Shown here: in pieces, positions 11,601 through 20,198 of the stretch
How positions within the stretch are numbered: the stretch's first letter is position 1
How the letters are laid out: every line of letters starts with the position of its first letter
Assembly (NCBI GenBank): GCA_019918135.1
Contig: WBZZ01003893.1
Coordinates: 202,501 to 266,500, forward strand
Direction: 5' to 3'
Source of the DNA: Paulinella micropora
Lineage: Eukaryota; Cercozoa; Imbricatea; Euglyphida; Paulinellidae
Length of the DNA stretch: 64,000 bases
Notes under the pieces: generated by a model
Databases searched by the model: none
Told to the model about the DNA's origin: nothing
The model's input: only the letters and a program-made list of their open reading frames with translations
Position numbers and translations under genes: made by a program

Positions 11601-12706
11601 AGCGAGCAATAACAGGCACTTGGGCAACTCCTGAAATCTACAAGGCCTTAGACAAAGGCTACAAGCTAATTAAGGTATATGAGGTATGGCACTGGAAGGA
11701 GCAGAGCAGTAGCCTTTTCAAAGATTACATAAAAACTTTCTTAAAGGTTAAACAAGAGTCAAGCGGATATCCTGATGGCTGTATTACACAGGAACAAAAA
11801 AGAAACTACATTGACAGTATGGAAGTCAAGATGGGTATTAAGATGGACGAAAACAAAATAGAAGAAAACCCCGGAAGGCGGGCGGTTGCTAAGTTGTGCT
11901 TGAATAGCCTGTGGGGTAAGTTTGGTGAAAAGCAAAACAAAACTCAGAACAAAATGATAAAAGACAAAGATACCTTATACAAGCTAATGAGCGATAAGTC
12001 AGTCGATAACATAAACATAAACATTATTAACGACAAAATAATAGAAGCGAGTTATGACCTTAAACAAGATGCGGTAAGCGACCCCGTGAAAACAAATATT
12101 GTAGTTGCTCTATTTACGACTTGCCACGCGAGGATTAGACTATATGAGATGATGGACAAACTAGGGAACCGAATTCTATACCACGATACGGACAGTGTTA
12201 TATACACGACAGACTTAACGAAAGGCGAAACAGATGTGAAAACTGGTAAGTTGTTAGGCGAATGGACGGACGAACTACACGGAGCAAAGATTATGACCTT
12301 TATCGGAGGCGGACCAAAGTGTTATGGATATGTATTGGATAACGGCAAAGCAAGTATGAAAGTAAAAGGCTTTAGTATGAATTATGAAAACAATAAATCA
12401 CTAAATTTACCAAATATGTTAAGTGTCATTAGTTGCGGACTTGGAATTAAAAACAACGACCTTATTGAGAACGGCAAGAATGAATTGTTAGAGTTGCTTA
12501 AAACTCAGGAAGAGAAATTGATTGCTAAACGAATTGAAAAATCTGGTAAAGTTGTTATTGTAGAGAACAGCAAGATAACAAGAGATAAACAACAGAAAAA
12601 AATAACGAGCGAATACTTAGAAAAAATATTCAGCTTTACTTACACTAAAAGAAATATTATTGGTATCGTAGACAATGCGATTGAAACTAGACCATTCGGT
12701 TACTAA
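8618..12706 (+). CDS. protein-primed family B DNA polymerase (Polinton pPolB)
   Basis: 1362 residues, full length and open. An N-terminal unknown region (1-360) precedes a Cys/His-rich multi-finger segment (about 364-467). The 3'-5' exonuclease follows: FDFEAT (Asp482), HNSRGYDCQF (Asp540) and YCHSDVDIL (about 657). A conserved insert with HGCLWHGC and WECEW (about 780-835) is usual in Polinton polymerases. Polymerase motifs are DICSLYP (motif A, Asp889), KLCLNSLWGKFG (motif B, about 1092), YHDTDS (motif C, about 1190) and KVKGFSMN (about 1247). It would copy the linear element from protein-primed ends. Two short palindromes (families B and A) sit in frame at about 758-768 and 916-934. Polinton 2 and 3 have counterparts. 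Confidence 0.97.
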   Translation: METRTYNGIQFRLDRFREQNINYEIKRVRGQDVLYIIPEGYKRKYKVDTTTAQNYLNRVRGAVYFEYHPIPVAPPLPILEGKVFEAKVRERKEKVKDLMRYANYEINHVDRKKHVLGVNESQYWVRLTGNFTSFSMNDILRFIEIILNDFIKRQRQGSMVSLSIKFVDYYGAVSTGLKTINQISVSDVLERLSALFQSNESLYTDENGTNMDKFRFVLKSVEMPTGGTRLQVINKLDVYKKKGVIQINNTDNICLARAIVVVKAKKENHEKFKVIRMGRKIQEEMALKLHEEAKVIQDVCGIPEIKTFASHIKYNLVIVEFPDKIVYKTDLIDEAGKRLTNLYILKTENHYDAITNMKSMVSKKNFCELCLRGYMERHACESTCNICETKDCKGINDRSNWTDCYSCNRKFPNTVCFNNHKRTNCDIKAKCLSCGLNYRRKDEHKCGYVKCRNCKELKPLEHQCEIVKKDILPFSEKYIFFDFEATQDTGEHIVNHAESQYFDEKEPPVIHKNIDDFCKWAFESKHNGFTFIAHNSRGYDCQFILKWLVDNGQAPFFIYQGGKIMMMTLKKYRFIDSLSFLTMPLADFPKTFGLNELKKGFFPHFFNTDKNKNYVGVMPHKKHYGYDTMKDKKRAEFLEWYESQRNNTFDMRKEIAEYCHSDVDILRRGCMDFRKQFLEFGIDPFQYTTIASCVMALYRAKFMPENSIAVLKAEKQNRITSRACVEWIAYRSRLDQTDIKHAFNGGEKMFNLGQSNVYCKATLGKAYVDGWDEKTKTAYEFHGCLWHGCPKCFNGNTINTKKNKTMGELYKATMRREKELSKQVSKLVIIWECEWRLMKTSESLAEDTNERITEQEGLNPREAMFGGRTDALTLYWKSRHENEYAKYVDICSLYPTVMFYDLYPSGHHEIIRPNNVGASPYNPTGGGAGDEVPCDMKNKIINREYFGVAKVKMLPPRKLLHPVLPKADRGKLMYYLCDKCGMTEQKTECKHTDNERAITGTWATPEIYKALDKGYKLIKVYEVWHWKEQSSSLFKDYIKTFLKVKQESSGYPDGCITQEQKRNYIDSMEVKMGIKMDENKIEENPGRRAVAKLCLNSLWGKFGEKQNKTQNKMIKDKDTLYKLMSDKSVDNININIINDKIIEASYDLKQDAVSDPVKTNIVVALFTTCHARIRLYEMMDKLGNRILYHDTDSVIYTTDLTKGETDVKTGKLLGEWTDELHGAKIMTFIGGGPKCYGYVLDNGKASMKVKGFSMNYENNKSLNLPNMLSVISCGLGIKNNDLIENGKNELLELLKTQEEKLIAKRIEKSGKVVIVENSKITRDKQQKKITSEYLEKIFSFTYTKRNIIGIVDNAIETRPFGY
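10889..10924. repeat. palindromic repeat family B, copy 2 (in frame in pPolB)
   Basis: TTGCAAAGCTACGCTTGGCA followed by AAGCGTACGTAG; it adds CKATLGKAY to the polymerase between VY and VDGWDEK. The Polinton 2 polymerase has VYVDGWDEK there without the insert, which marks it as an insertion tolerated in frame. Confidence 0.85.
11363..11419. repeat. palindromic repeat family A, copy 2 (in frame in pPolB)
   Basis: GTAGGGGCAAGCCCCTAC then AACCCC and a second hairpin GGGGGAC...GTCCCC. It adds about 19 residues (GASPYNPTGGGAGDEVP) between motif A and FGVAKVKMLPP. The Polinton 2 polymerase has a short unrelated linker (EEERNE) at this point. Confidence 0.88.
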
Positions 12707-12737
12707 ATGAAAAAGCTATAAAACATTTGATAATTAT

Positions 12738-13469
12738 TTATTTTTTGCCTTTTTTACCTTTACCTTTACCTTTAAAACTTCTAATCGTATGAATTCCTTT
12801 TTTTGGCTTCACTAATCTGGTATTAACCGCCGTAGCACCCATTAACGATACGGGGTCAAATGCGGTTCGGTAATTCGTGATAGCTGCCGCGGTCTTTGCC
12901 CTCTTCCCTTTTGGATTTACCCTTGTGGCTACTCTGTCAATCACTCCCTCAACAAAGTCTCTCGTGCTACTGCCTTTGTTGTATGTTGTAGCCCTTACCC
13001 CAGTTTGTCGGCTTAAATCTTTCGCAATCGTTCCTCCAAGGCTATGACCCGTCAACTCTACATTTTCTTTACCATATTTCTTTATGACCTCATTAACCAA
13101 CTTCTGTTCTTCTTTATATCTAGGTGTTCTTTTTAATACTCCCTTCACTAATGCGACATCGGTTAATAGGTCCCTTTTATCCGCACTTCCTCTAAATGCT
13201 ACAATAGCTTTGCCATCTTTTTCATACACTGTTGATTTTTCTTTGCTGGCGACTGGTTTCCATCCGTCCGCTCCTTTTCGTTCTGACGAAGACAAATAGA
13301 CATCCTCAGACAACTCAGCACTGCCTCCCTTTAGTCGCACACGTGCGACGGCTCCGCCTTTGGCTGAGCTCTGTTTCTTATATTCTTTGCTCGCTTTTTT
13401 CAATGCCTCCTTGTAGCTTATGTTATGCTTAGCGGAGTAAGCCTTTACGAATTTAATCCACTCGGACAT
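12738..13469 (-). CDS. class-3-type lipase / alpha-beta hydrolase with N-terminal virion-type helix domain
   Basis: 243 residues. Residues 1-32 (SEWIKFVKAYSAKHNISYKE) match a short helical module common in large DNA viruses and virophages, followed by KGG motifs that could be protease cleavage sites. The hydrolase part has IVAFRGSADKRD (about 89-100, oxyanion region), GHSLGG with nucleophile Ser143, FDPVS (Asp205) and GIHTIRSF (His227), a complete Ser-Asp-His triad of Lipase_3. The C-terminus is Lys/Gly-rich. It would cleave lipid esters, perhaps in membrane passage (inference). ATTAATATAGG abuts the ATG. Polinton 2 and the visible part of 3 lack it here. Confidence 0.85.
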   Translation of the reverse strand: MSEWIKFVKAYSAKHNISYKEALKKASKEYKKQSSAKGGAVARVRLKGGSAELSEDVYLSSSERKGADGWKPVASKEKSTVYEKDGKAIVAFRGSADKRDLLTDVALVKGVLKRTPRYKEEQKLVNEVIKKYGKENVELTGHSLGGTIAKDLSRQTGVRATTYNKGSSTRDFVEGVIDRVATRVNPKGKRAKTAAAITNYRTAFDPVSLMGATAVNTRLVKPKKGIHTIRSFKGKGKGKKGKK

Positions 13470-13481
13470 CCTATATTAATT
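13470..13481 (-). promoter_or_regulatory. TATA-type box abutting lipase start
   Basis: ATTAATATAGG immediately upstream of the ATG on the minus strand; one instance of the shared start-proximal box. Confidence 0.45.
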
Positions 13482-13539
13482 ATTTAATTTTTTATTTTTT
13501 TATACTGCCAACTATATACTCACTACTCTACACTCACCG

Positions 13540-13827
13540 ATGCAAAAGCTTTGTGAAAAATTTGAACAGCTATCTGTCAGCAACAAAGACAGAACATTTA
13601 CTTTACAAGAAATTAAGCAAGTAATTGATGGGCACATTAATGAATACAAATCAGAAAACAAGAAACTTCAAGAACAAGGAAAGATACCTATGGGGAAATA
13701 TAAGGGAAAGACAGTAGCCGATGTGGTTGTATTTGATACCCAATACTTAAGATGGATGGCGAAGCAACCATTTCTAGACAACTATCCTGAGCTAAAAAAA
13801 GAAATATTCAAACAGCTTCAATTGTAG
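13540..13827 (+). CDS. small GKYKGK protein (ExoX C-terminal-like / DUF3820-like)
   Basis: 95 residues. The second half, PMGKYKGKTVADVVVFDTQYLRWMAKQ, matches the pattern FGKYKGK...D...D..YLrWl of the small domain found at the end of exonuclease X-like proteins and in DUF3820. The N-terminal half is helical (KLCEKFEQLS). It is expressed convergently with the 417 aa gene and divergently from the lipase. Polinton 2 has two such genes (35255, 35573). A nucleic-acid-binding role is inference. Confidence 0.7.
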   Translation: MQKLCEKFEQLSVSNKDRTFTLQEIKQVIDGHINEYKSENKKLQEQGKIPMGKYKGKTVADVVVFDTQYLRWMAKQPFLDNYPELKKEIFKQLQL

Positions 13828-13884
13828 GAGCTTTGTAAAGTATTTGTATTTTTTTTTTTGCTTCCGCGAAGGGGGCGAAGACCC

Positions 13885-15138
13885 CTATTGGTCTTCTAAG
13901 AAATTAACGATAACACTCACATTTCCTCCATTATTAACAGTCGCGACAGACTTTTGTAAAAATGTTAGATTTTCACCAGGAGCAAGTTGAACATCGTAAG
14001 TTCGCAGGTCAATAAGCTGGCTTGAAGTAGCATTGACATACAGTTTTAGAATTACGTCCGTCACAGTAGCACCACCAAGAGCAGTCGCAGCGGTGTCCTT
14101 TGATACGATTGAAGTTTTGGCATCAATATCAGCAAAGTTCTCCGCCGTAAGTGCTCCGGTCGTTTTCACAATTCGCACTATATTAACTTTGGCATCTTCG
14201 TTTGATATGCTCACGAGAGTTGGATAAACAATTGAATAATTTGCCGCACCACCATCAAAAGTTGTTTTATTTTTTATGCTTAGAATTGGGCTTTCCGTGG
14301 TGCTCGCCTTTTCATCTCCTTCCGCTTCGTTTGATATGCTTGTATTAACAGTGTTGGTACCCTCAATAAACATACTACAGCTGGCTGTTTTTAATATTTG
14401 TATTCCAGTTCCACCATTATTAAACATTCGTGCCACAAAAGGGAGAGTTGTATTCCGAAGACTGACACCCGTGTTGGCATTCGCATACTTAATCATATGG
14501 ACTTGCTGGAATTCGCCTGTATTCGGGTTCTCAATTGAAAACTTAATAGCACCAAATCCCAAGTATTGGAATTGAATTTGAAATACATTTCCCTTCGTCC
14601 AATCCATATTAGGCATATCGCCTGTTCCATTACAAGGGTCATTCCAAGTCGCTTGTGAAACCAAGGTAGGCACTCCTGCTTTGGTATGGAGAATATTCAT
14701 TCCGTCATTTTTAGTCTTGTAAAAATAGAAACCATTATCTAATGCGGTATCACCAATGCCGATAAATGAATAGTAGTCCTTGGTATCGTCAGTAGTCCAT
14801 AAGGCAGTGAAGCGACACATAACTCCCATCCCTGTTCTGTATTTAATTCTTTTTTTGCTTACCATAATGGCATCGGCGGTAGCTTTCGCTTCCGTTTTCA
14901 ATTCAGCCATATTCGCATTAAATGCTACGGTCGCATTAGTTTGAGTTAATGTCCATATCCGTGTATTAACTGTGTAGGGAAAGATTTCCTGTAATACTGG
15001 TGTTAATGAACTGGTTAATGCTTCACCGAAGGCGGTTTTCATATTATTCGTTTCAATGTGTCCATCATACCCGACTTTGACATTTACGAAATCTCCGTCA
15101 GGATTTTGGGCGATTAAATTTCTCTGATGAGTGGTCAT
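13885..15138 (-). CDS. 417 aa conserved structural-looking protein
   Basis: 417 residues starting MTTHQRNLIAQNPDGDF. It is beta-rich, Asn/Thr-rich and has few Lys clusters. Conserved landmarks with Polinton 2 (415 aa, 36061) include NMKTAFGE, IFPYT, RFTALWTTDDTK, QIQFQYLGFGAIKFSIENP and the C-terminal VNFLEDQ. The composition and its place beside the capsid genes suggest a virion component such as a vertex or attachment protein. I do not recognise a named family. It is the best conserved non-enzymatic gene between copies. Confidence 0.65.
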   Translation of the reverse strand: MTTHQRNLIAQNPDGDFVNVKVGYDGHIETNNMKTAFGEALTSSLTPVLQEIFPYTVNTRIWTLTQTNATVAFNANMAELKTEAKATADAIMVSKKRIKYRTGMGVMCRFTALWTTDDTKDYYSFIGIGDTALDNGFYFYKTKNDGMNILHTKAGVPTLVSQATWNDPCNGTGDMPNMDWTKGNVFQIQFQYLGFGAIKFSIENPNTGEFQQVHMIKYANANTGVSLRNTTLPFVARMFNNGGTGIQILKTASCSMFIEGTNTVNTSISNEAEGDEKASTTESPILSIKNKTTFDGGAANYSIVYPTLVSISNEDAKVNIVRIVKTTGALTAENFADIDAKTSIVSKDTAATALGGATVTDVILKLYVNATSSQLIDLRTYDVQLAPGENLTFLQKSVATVNNGGNVSVIVNFLEDQ

Positions 15139-15231
15139 AGTTCGTACGATTTACAATCGTAGATTGTATATTATCAAAAAAATAAATAATCTATCAAAAT
15201 TAATTACTACCTATTACCTAACTGGTGGGGT

Positions 15232-16790
15232 TTAAGTTCTGGTAATGGTGCCATTCTTAACATTTACTTCTTGCTGAGTTACGACAAATGTGTAATGATT
15301 GTAGGTGGCACTCACGACGGTTGCGATAAACTCCCATCGTCGCTCGGTGTCTAGGGATAATCCGCTGATTTCATTTTGGTCCTTGCTCCACAGAGGGCGA
15401 GTATTGTCAAAGCTATCGCACCAAAACCAGTTGTATTGATAAACATTGCTATTCATCAAAGACGAGCCTTCCAACTTCGGTTTAAGATACATATAGTCTT
15501 CTAGTTTTCCAGTTTGACAATCAACATTAAATTCCTGCTGCCGTGCTCCGTCTAGTGTGGTGTAAAATGTTTGAACCTTTGAGCCGAGCAGGTTGCTATT
15601 ATCATAGGCGGTGTTCTTGTTTTCAGTTCCGTTAAACACAGAGTGATAAATCTTCTTAATTCGCCGTCCGTGGCCTCTGTCAAATCTAAGGATAACATTT
15701 TGAGAAGTTGAAGTTGCCGTATTTTTATACAAGTAAGAATAATCAATGTTGAAGCTCATACCTTCGGGGCTCATAATCTTCTGCTGAATTGATTGGATAA
15801 CATCGGGATTGGTTTCAACAGCTAAGAAGAGGTTGAGGTTAGTGACGGCCACACTTAAATCCGCCGCCGCAACAGTGCCTCCGCCAGTAGAAAGAGGGTC
15901 ATCGTTGTAATAAAAGATTTTGGGTGTCTGTTGCCAAACAATCCGCATAGTCAAAATTTCTGGAAACATAATAGTTTTATCCAGAGCGAAAATAGTATTG
16001 TAAAGCATTCCAAGATTAATCTTAACATTAATACTTGGGTCGGCAGTATTAATAGCTCCTCCTGAGAAATACTTAGCCTCATTGTGCGCAACATTAACAA
16101 CACTAAGAGTGCCAGTTGCTGCTGCGATTAAACTATCATCGTGTCTGCGAGCATTTGTTGCTGGTTGAGTTAAGTAAGCCCGCATCTTAGTTTGGTATGA
16201 AATCATAACTTCGGTAATACGAGTAGTAATCGCCCCCGAAACATCACCACCATTCGTAGCACCAACAGCGGTCAAAGCCGTTCCGTCTGCTTTTAGAGCG
16301 ATAGCATCAAGCAAGCTAACTTTTCTTTCAGTCGCAGCGGTATTACTAAAACTCGCCCCATTTGTTGTGTTGTCTTTTGAAGCATACAACCAGCTCCAGA
16401 GTTGTTGTCGTGGTTTTCCAAAGCGAGTAAATCATCAATGGAGGTTTCGGGTTTCCAAATCATCTTGCTAATATTGCCGACTTCATTAATGTCGCACAGA
16501 TAAACACCGCCTCTGGTAATCAATTGTATCTGCCTAATTGGTGCCAAGCAGTCCATAAAGCATTTATTGTAGTTCGCCGCCTTCGCTGCAGGAGCATAAG
16601 TAAAACTCAAAACAGAGCGAGCCAAGTTAAATGGGCGACTAATAAGGTCAAAGTTGCTTTCCTGTCCTCCTGCGGTAGTTATAGTGATACTAGAAGAACC
16701 CTCACGAGGGGTAAGCTTATTCAAGCGATAAGAAGCACTGATGTAGTCAGTCCTGCTAAAATCTAGTTCGCCTCCGTGTTGTGTAGGCAT
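15232..16790 (-). pseudogene. major capsid protein (double jelly-roll type), about one break
   Basis: Minus-strand frames starting MPTQHGGELDFSRTDYISAS and ending NVKNGTITRT span about 520 codons. Landmarks are RPFNLARSVLSFTYAP, DCLAPIRQIQLITRGG, a run ending LNLFLAVETNPDV, and WFWCDSFDNTRPLW. Length, beta-rich composition and the position before a penton-type protein and protease fit the Polinton/virophage-like major capsid protein. It would form the trimeric hexons. The region looks broken about once; otherwise open. Homologues lie at 37401-38876 and in Polinton 3. Confidence 0.8.
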
Positions 16791-16868
16791 TTTTGTTTTT
16801 CGGTTTTTCGTCGTCCTATATCCAAGACAAGAAAAAAATAAATAATTCTAAAATTAAAATTAATTAAC

Positions 16869-17681
16869 CTACCTAGATTTCAACAAATTAAAAAATGATG
16901 TAAATAAATTAAAATAATTCGTCTCGCGGTAAATCAATAAAGTCATTACAATACCCAAACCGTTGAGATTAACTGGTTGGTCGTTTTCGTCAGTCAAGTA
17001 AAACCGATACAAATTGCTTGAACTAGTTGATAGTCGTTTTCCGTATTCACTGCCCGAGCCGTCGTAGATAACAGAGCCAAACGGTATTTCATTCGCGGTA
17101 TATATTTCCTGTAATACGTGATTATCGCCTTCCCCAACGAGGTCTGATTGAAGATACAAAGTTTTTTCGCCAGTCAAGATTATGACATTCGGCGACCTAA
17201 TAGTATTATTAGCAAAGAAATATGTTGAGTCGCGGTCAAAACCCATTACTTCGTGAATGCGAGTTTCGCCGTCAAATATAAACCGCGGTTGAATGCCTCC
17301 ATTGTTAGCTACGGTAAATAATAGCTTGCCGTCTTCTGGGTCGGTATTGGTATTGTTGCTTGTTATTGTGTATGTGTAGTCATTGGGGCTGTCTGCGGTT
17401 AGCACCTCGGCCAGTTTATTCTTTAAGTTATTCATCGTGTAGTTTCCTTCGGGTATCGTAATTAGCGCCTCAAATCCATCTTCGCTCAGAGTAAAAGTAT
17501 TGTATGGCGAAGAAACAGAATAATACGATTTAGGCACATAGATATGAAGAATTTTACAGTGTGTCGGGTTGTCTAGCGATTTCATATCAATGGAGTGTGT
17601 GAAATCACTATCCGAGCCGTTTATCCTATTTTTGCTATTGACATAGTAAATATTACTACTTCGCCCGCCACGATACTCCAT
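16869..17681 (-). CDS. minor capsid (penton-type) protein
   Basis: 270 residues beginning MEYRGGRSSNIYYVNSKNRI, then HIYVPKSYYSV, ITIPEGNYTMNNLKNKL and a C-terminal MTLLIYRETNYF. The opening (YYVNSKNR...S.F) and the IPEGNY segment are typical of penton-type minor capsid proteins of Polintons and virophage-like viruses, usually a single jelly roll at vertices. Its placement next to the major capsid gene on the same strand agrees. The gene is open and full length. Confidence 0.8.
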   Translation of the reverse strand: MEYRGGRSSNIYYVNSKNRINGSDSDFTHSIDMKSLDNPTHCKILHIYVPKSYYSVSSPYNTFTLSEDGFEALITIPEGNYTMNNLKNKLAEVLTADSPNDYTYTITSNNTNTDPEDGKLLFTVANNGGIQPRFIFDGETRIHEVMGFDRDSTYFFANNTIRSPNVIILTGEKTLYLQSDLVGEGDNHVLQEIYTANEIPFGSVIYDGSGSEYGKRLSTSSSNLYRFYLTDENDQPVNLNGLGIVMTLLIYRETNYFNLFTSFFNLLKSR

Positions 17682-17762
17682 AGTAAGTGCTTTTTTTCAA
17701 AAACCACTTACAATCTCAAAAACTATATATTGGAAAATATATTTTTATTTTACTGGCTGGGT

Positions 17763-19772
17763 CTAAATGTATGTGTCAAAGCCGTAGCCGTTCTGGACTT
17801 TCAACTCATCGGCTTCTTTTTCCTTCAAATCAGTCCAACCGCTGGCAAATTTAAACCGATTACCTTTTGACCGCTCTAACAAAAACCTAATACTATGCCA
17901 CCCACAGGTATCTGTCGTGTCGCTTTGGTTTTTAACCTGATTGACTTTCATAAGTAGGTATGTGTTCGGCTTACTCTTTTCAATAAGCTGTTTCATTTGG
18001 TGTAGAAATAGTTCAGTCGGCTTATACAGTGCGAGAGGGTCGTAGATTTCAATAGTGTCATCTTTAATTGTGTCAATCCAAACAGCAATCCAATGTGAGC
18101 CTGGTTGGCTAGACTTATCCAAGTTCATTATAAAACCATACTTCTTTCTTTTTTCTGGTTTCAGTTTGTTTATTTCGTCGCTCGCCACAGTCCCCAAATA
18201 CCATTCGTGCTTTTTCATAATGTTGTCTATTTCATCCGTCATTAGCCCTCTACCTTCCCCCGCTAAGTTAACGGGTAGCTTTTGTTGCTCTTCTGTGGGT
18301 GGTTCGGTGGCTGGCGGTTGTTGTGGTGGTTCGGTGGCTGGCGGTTGTTGTGGTGGTTGCTCTTCTGTTGGTGTTGTTTGTTGCTCTTCTGTTGGCTGTT
18401 CCTCGGTTGGATGAATACCGAGAGTATTTGAAACTTGATTTTTAATGTTTGGGTCGCTTCTCATTTCAGATACTAAGTTATTTACATAATCCTTCTTCTT
18501 CATTTTTTTCCTGTATTTACCCTTCTTCAAATATTTCTTAATTTTTGCTATCGTTAAAAGTTTGTGGATTAATTCCTCCATCGTTTTTGCCCCAGCACCA
18601 GCTTGGTTTATTCCCAAATAATCAGCGAGTTTCTTTCTCATTTCATTCTGGTCTATTCCTAAATCAATACCTTCATCTACTATAACTTGTGCCATACCCG
18701 CTGTCGTGTGTTTTCCTTTAACTTTTTTGGGTGGTGGTTTACCCCGAGCTTTCATTTCTTTTTCCAAAGCAGGACCCAAAGTTTTGGGTATATCCAATTT
18801 TGGATACTTGTAATCATTTCTTAAACCTGCGGATATGTATGATATTTTGTCTTTAATTTCAAAGTGTTTCGCTTTGGCCTCCGCTAGTTTTTTTTCTTGT
18901 TCTAATTCTTTTTTGTATTGTTCAGCCAGTTCTTTCTGCTCATCTGCTGATTGGGCATCGGCTATCGCTTTCTCTATTCCTGTGCCAAGTTTGATAAATT
19001 CTGTTTTGCTCAAACTTTTAATAAATTTAGTTGTAAAGCCCGCTTTCTTCATTAATTCAATGTATTTTTCTTTTAATTCCTTTTCAGCCTTTTTCTCTTC
19101 TTTTGTTTTCAATGGCATCTGCTTTTCTTCTGGTGCTTGTTGTGGTCCTAGTTGTGGGGCTTGTGGTGGTGCTTGTGGTGGTCCTAGTTGTGGTGCTTGT
19201 GGTGGTCCTAGTTGTGGTGCTTGTGGTGGTGCTTGTGGTGGTGCTTGTATGTATTGAGGTTGGAAAGGTGGTAATAACATCAAATTGTTTTTTCTATCTT
19301 GTTCAAATTTTACATCCTCTATAAGTTTTTGCTCTCTGTTCGCCTCCCTTATGAGGTCTTCTTGTCTTTCTTTAATGTCGGCATTCTCCTTCCTCTCCAT
19401 TCTTTTCTTCTCATCTTCCGCCTGTTCTCTTAACTTCTTTTCCTTTTGCTCCTGCTCGTGTATTAGTTCATATTTTTTCAGCAGGTTGTTTTGTATCTGG
19501 TTGCGGTTCTCGTGTTCAAGGCGATTGAATTCGGACTTAACAATTGTAGGGACTCCGCCCCTACGACCCCGCCTGTTTGGTTTGGAATGGGTATCCCCTT
19601 TCATATATTTCAAAAACAGTTTAACGATTTGAAGTGTTGAAAGGTCATTAGTTTTCTCGCCAAAGTTTAGATATGCTCGTTTGCCTTTCACTTTGATATA
19701 AGGTCGGCCATCTTTTGTTCTGTATATCCTCGGAGGTCGCTGTTTAAGTTTCTTCTTTGGCTTACTTCGCAT
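17763..19772 (-). CDS. Ulp1/adenain-like cysteine protease with long N-terminal extension
   Basis: 669 residues. The N-terminus is basic (RPPRIYRTKDGRPYIKVKGK); then come coiled coils rich in Glu/Lys, a Pro/Gln repeat stretch (QAPPQAPQLGP, DNA around 19130-19255) and a second PP/TEEQ stretch. The C-terminal protease has HWIAVWID (His560), IYDPLA (Asp578) and DTCGWHS (Cys623), the His-Asp-Cys triad of the adenovirus-protease/Ulp1 clan. AGEGRGL upstream resembles a Gly-type cleavage site. It would mature capsid precursors. It is longer than typical adenains because of the extension. Confidence 0.9.
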   Translation of the reverse strand: MRSKPKKKLKQRPPRIYRTKDGRPYIKVKGKRAYLNFGEKTNDLSTLQIVKLFLKYMKGDTHSKPNRRGRRGGVPTIVKSEFNRLEHENRNQIQNNLLKKYELIHEQEQKEKKLREQAEDEKKRMERKENADIKERQEDLIREANREQKLIEDVKFEQDRKNNLMLLPPFQPQYIQAPPQAPPQAPQLGPPQAPQLGPPQAPPQAPQLGPQQAPEEKQMPLKTKEEKKAEKELKEKYIELMKKAGFTTKFIKSLSKTEFIKLGTGIEKAIADAQSADEQKELAEQYKKELEQEKKLAEAKAKHFEIKDKISYISAGLRNDYKYPKLDIPKTLGPALEKEMKARGKPPPKKVKGKHTTAGMAQVIVDEGIDLGIDQNEMRKKLADYLGINQAGAGAKTMEELIHKLLTIAKIKKYLKKGKYRKKMKKKDYVNNLVSEMRSDPNIKNQVSNTLGIHPTEEQPTEEQQTTPTEEQPPQQPPATEPPQQPPATEPPTEEQQKLPVNLAGEGRGLMTDEIDNIMKKHEWYLGTVASDEINKLKPEKRKKYGFIMNLDKSSQPGSHWIAVWIDTIKDDTIEIYDPLALYKPTELFLHQMKQLIEKSKPNTYLLMKVNQVKNQSDTTDTCGWHSIRFLLERSKGNRFKFASGWTDLKEKEADELKVQNGYGFDTYI
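19546..19573. repeat. palindromic repeat family A-like, in protease gene
   Basis: GTAGGGACTCCGCCCCTACG followed by ACCCCGCC: the same stem and trailing C-run as copies at 8004 and 11363, shorter. It lies in frame within the N-terminal part of the protease gene. Confidence 0.6.
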
Positions 19773-19830
19773 TACTACTATTATATTATTAGTAAAAAAA
19801 ATAATAGAAGGTTTAGTTTTTTATTTTATC

Positions 19831-19863
19831 CCACCAGGGGGGTTGTAGGGGCTTGTCCCTACC
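19831..19863. repeat. palindromic repeat family A-like, intergenic
   Basis: On the minus strand it reads GGTAGGGACAAGCCCCTACA then ACCCCCC. It sits at the 3' end of the core-peptide gene, partly over its stop region, in the gap before the protease gene. Confidence 0.65.
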
Positions 19864-20164
19864 GAAACTTAACGGCTCCACCTCGTTGCTTGCCGTATCC
19901 TTGCTTCATCGCGGCCTTTGCTACACGGTCAGCATAAGGAACTCCGACATCGCTAAGAAAAGTAGCACCCCTTGAAATCAATTGGTTCTTCTTGATAAAC
20001 CTATTAGCATCCACTATCGCTTTTCCGACCTTGGCCCAATTCACTTTCCCACCTGTTTGTTTCTTTTTTCCCTTCTTCTTTCTTCCTCCCGCTTGTGGCA
20101 TTGAAGGATTGTAGCTAATGTTATAACCTGATGGACTACTGATAATCACTGGTGATGTTGGCAT
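19859..20164 (-). CDS. small basic GG-rich core-type peptide
   Basis: 101 residues with MPTSPVIISSPSGYNISYNPS, then AGGRKKKGKKKQTGGK, an Ala/Val helix and RGGAVKFR at the end. The high Lys content and repeated GG sites resemble adenovirus-type core or cement peptides matured by the viral protease; that function is inference. Conserved at 41829-42203 in Polinton 2. CTATATATAC abuts the ATG. Confidence 0.6.
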   Translation of the reverse strand: MPTSPVIISSPSGYNISYNPSMPQAGGRKKKGKKKQTGGKVNWAKVGKAIVDANRFIKKNQLISRGATFLSDVGVPYADRVAKAAMKQGYGKQRGGAVKFR

Positions 20165-20176
20165 GTATATATAGTT
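20165..20176 (-). promoter_or_regulatory. TATA-type box abutting core-peptide start
   Basis: ACTATATATAC directly before the ATG on the minus strand. Confidence 0.45.
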
Positions 20177-20198
20177 CTGAAAAAAATAAATATTAAAA

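Noticed and set aside
18055-19324. Plus-strand open frames rich in Gly, Ser, Cys and Val opposite the Polinton 1 protease
   Set aside because: They are antisense to Pro/Gln- and Lys/Glu-rich repeats of the protease gene; no domain and no conservation in the other copies.
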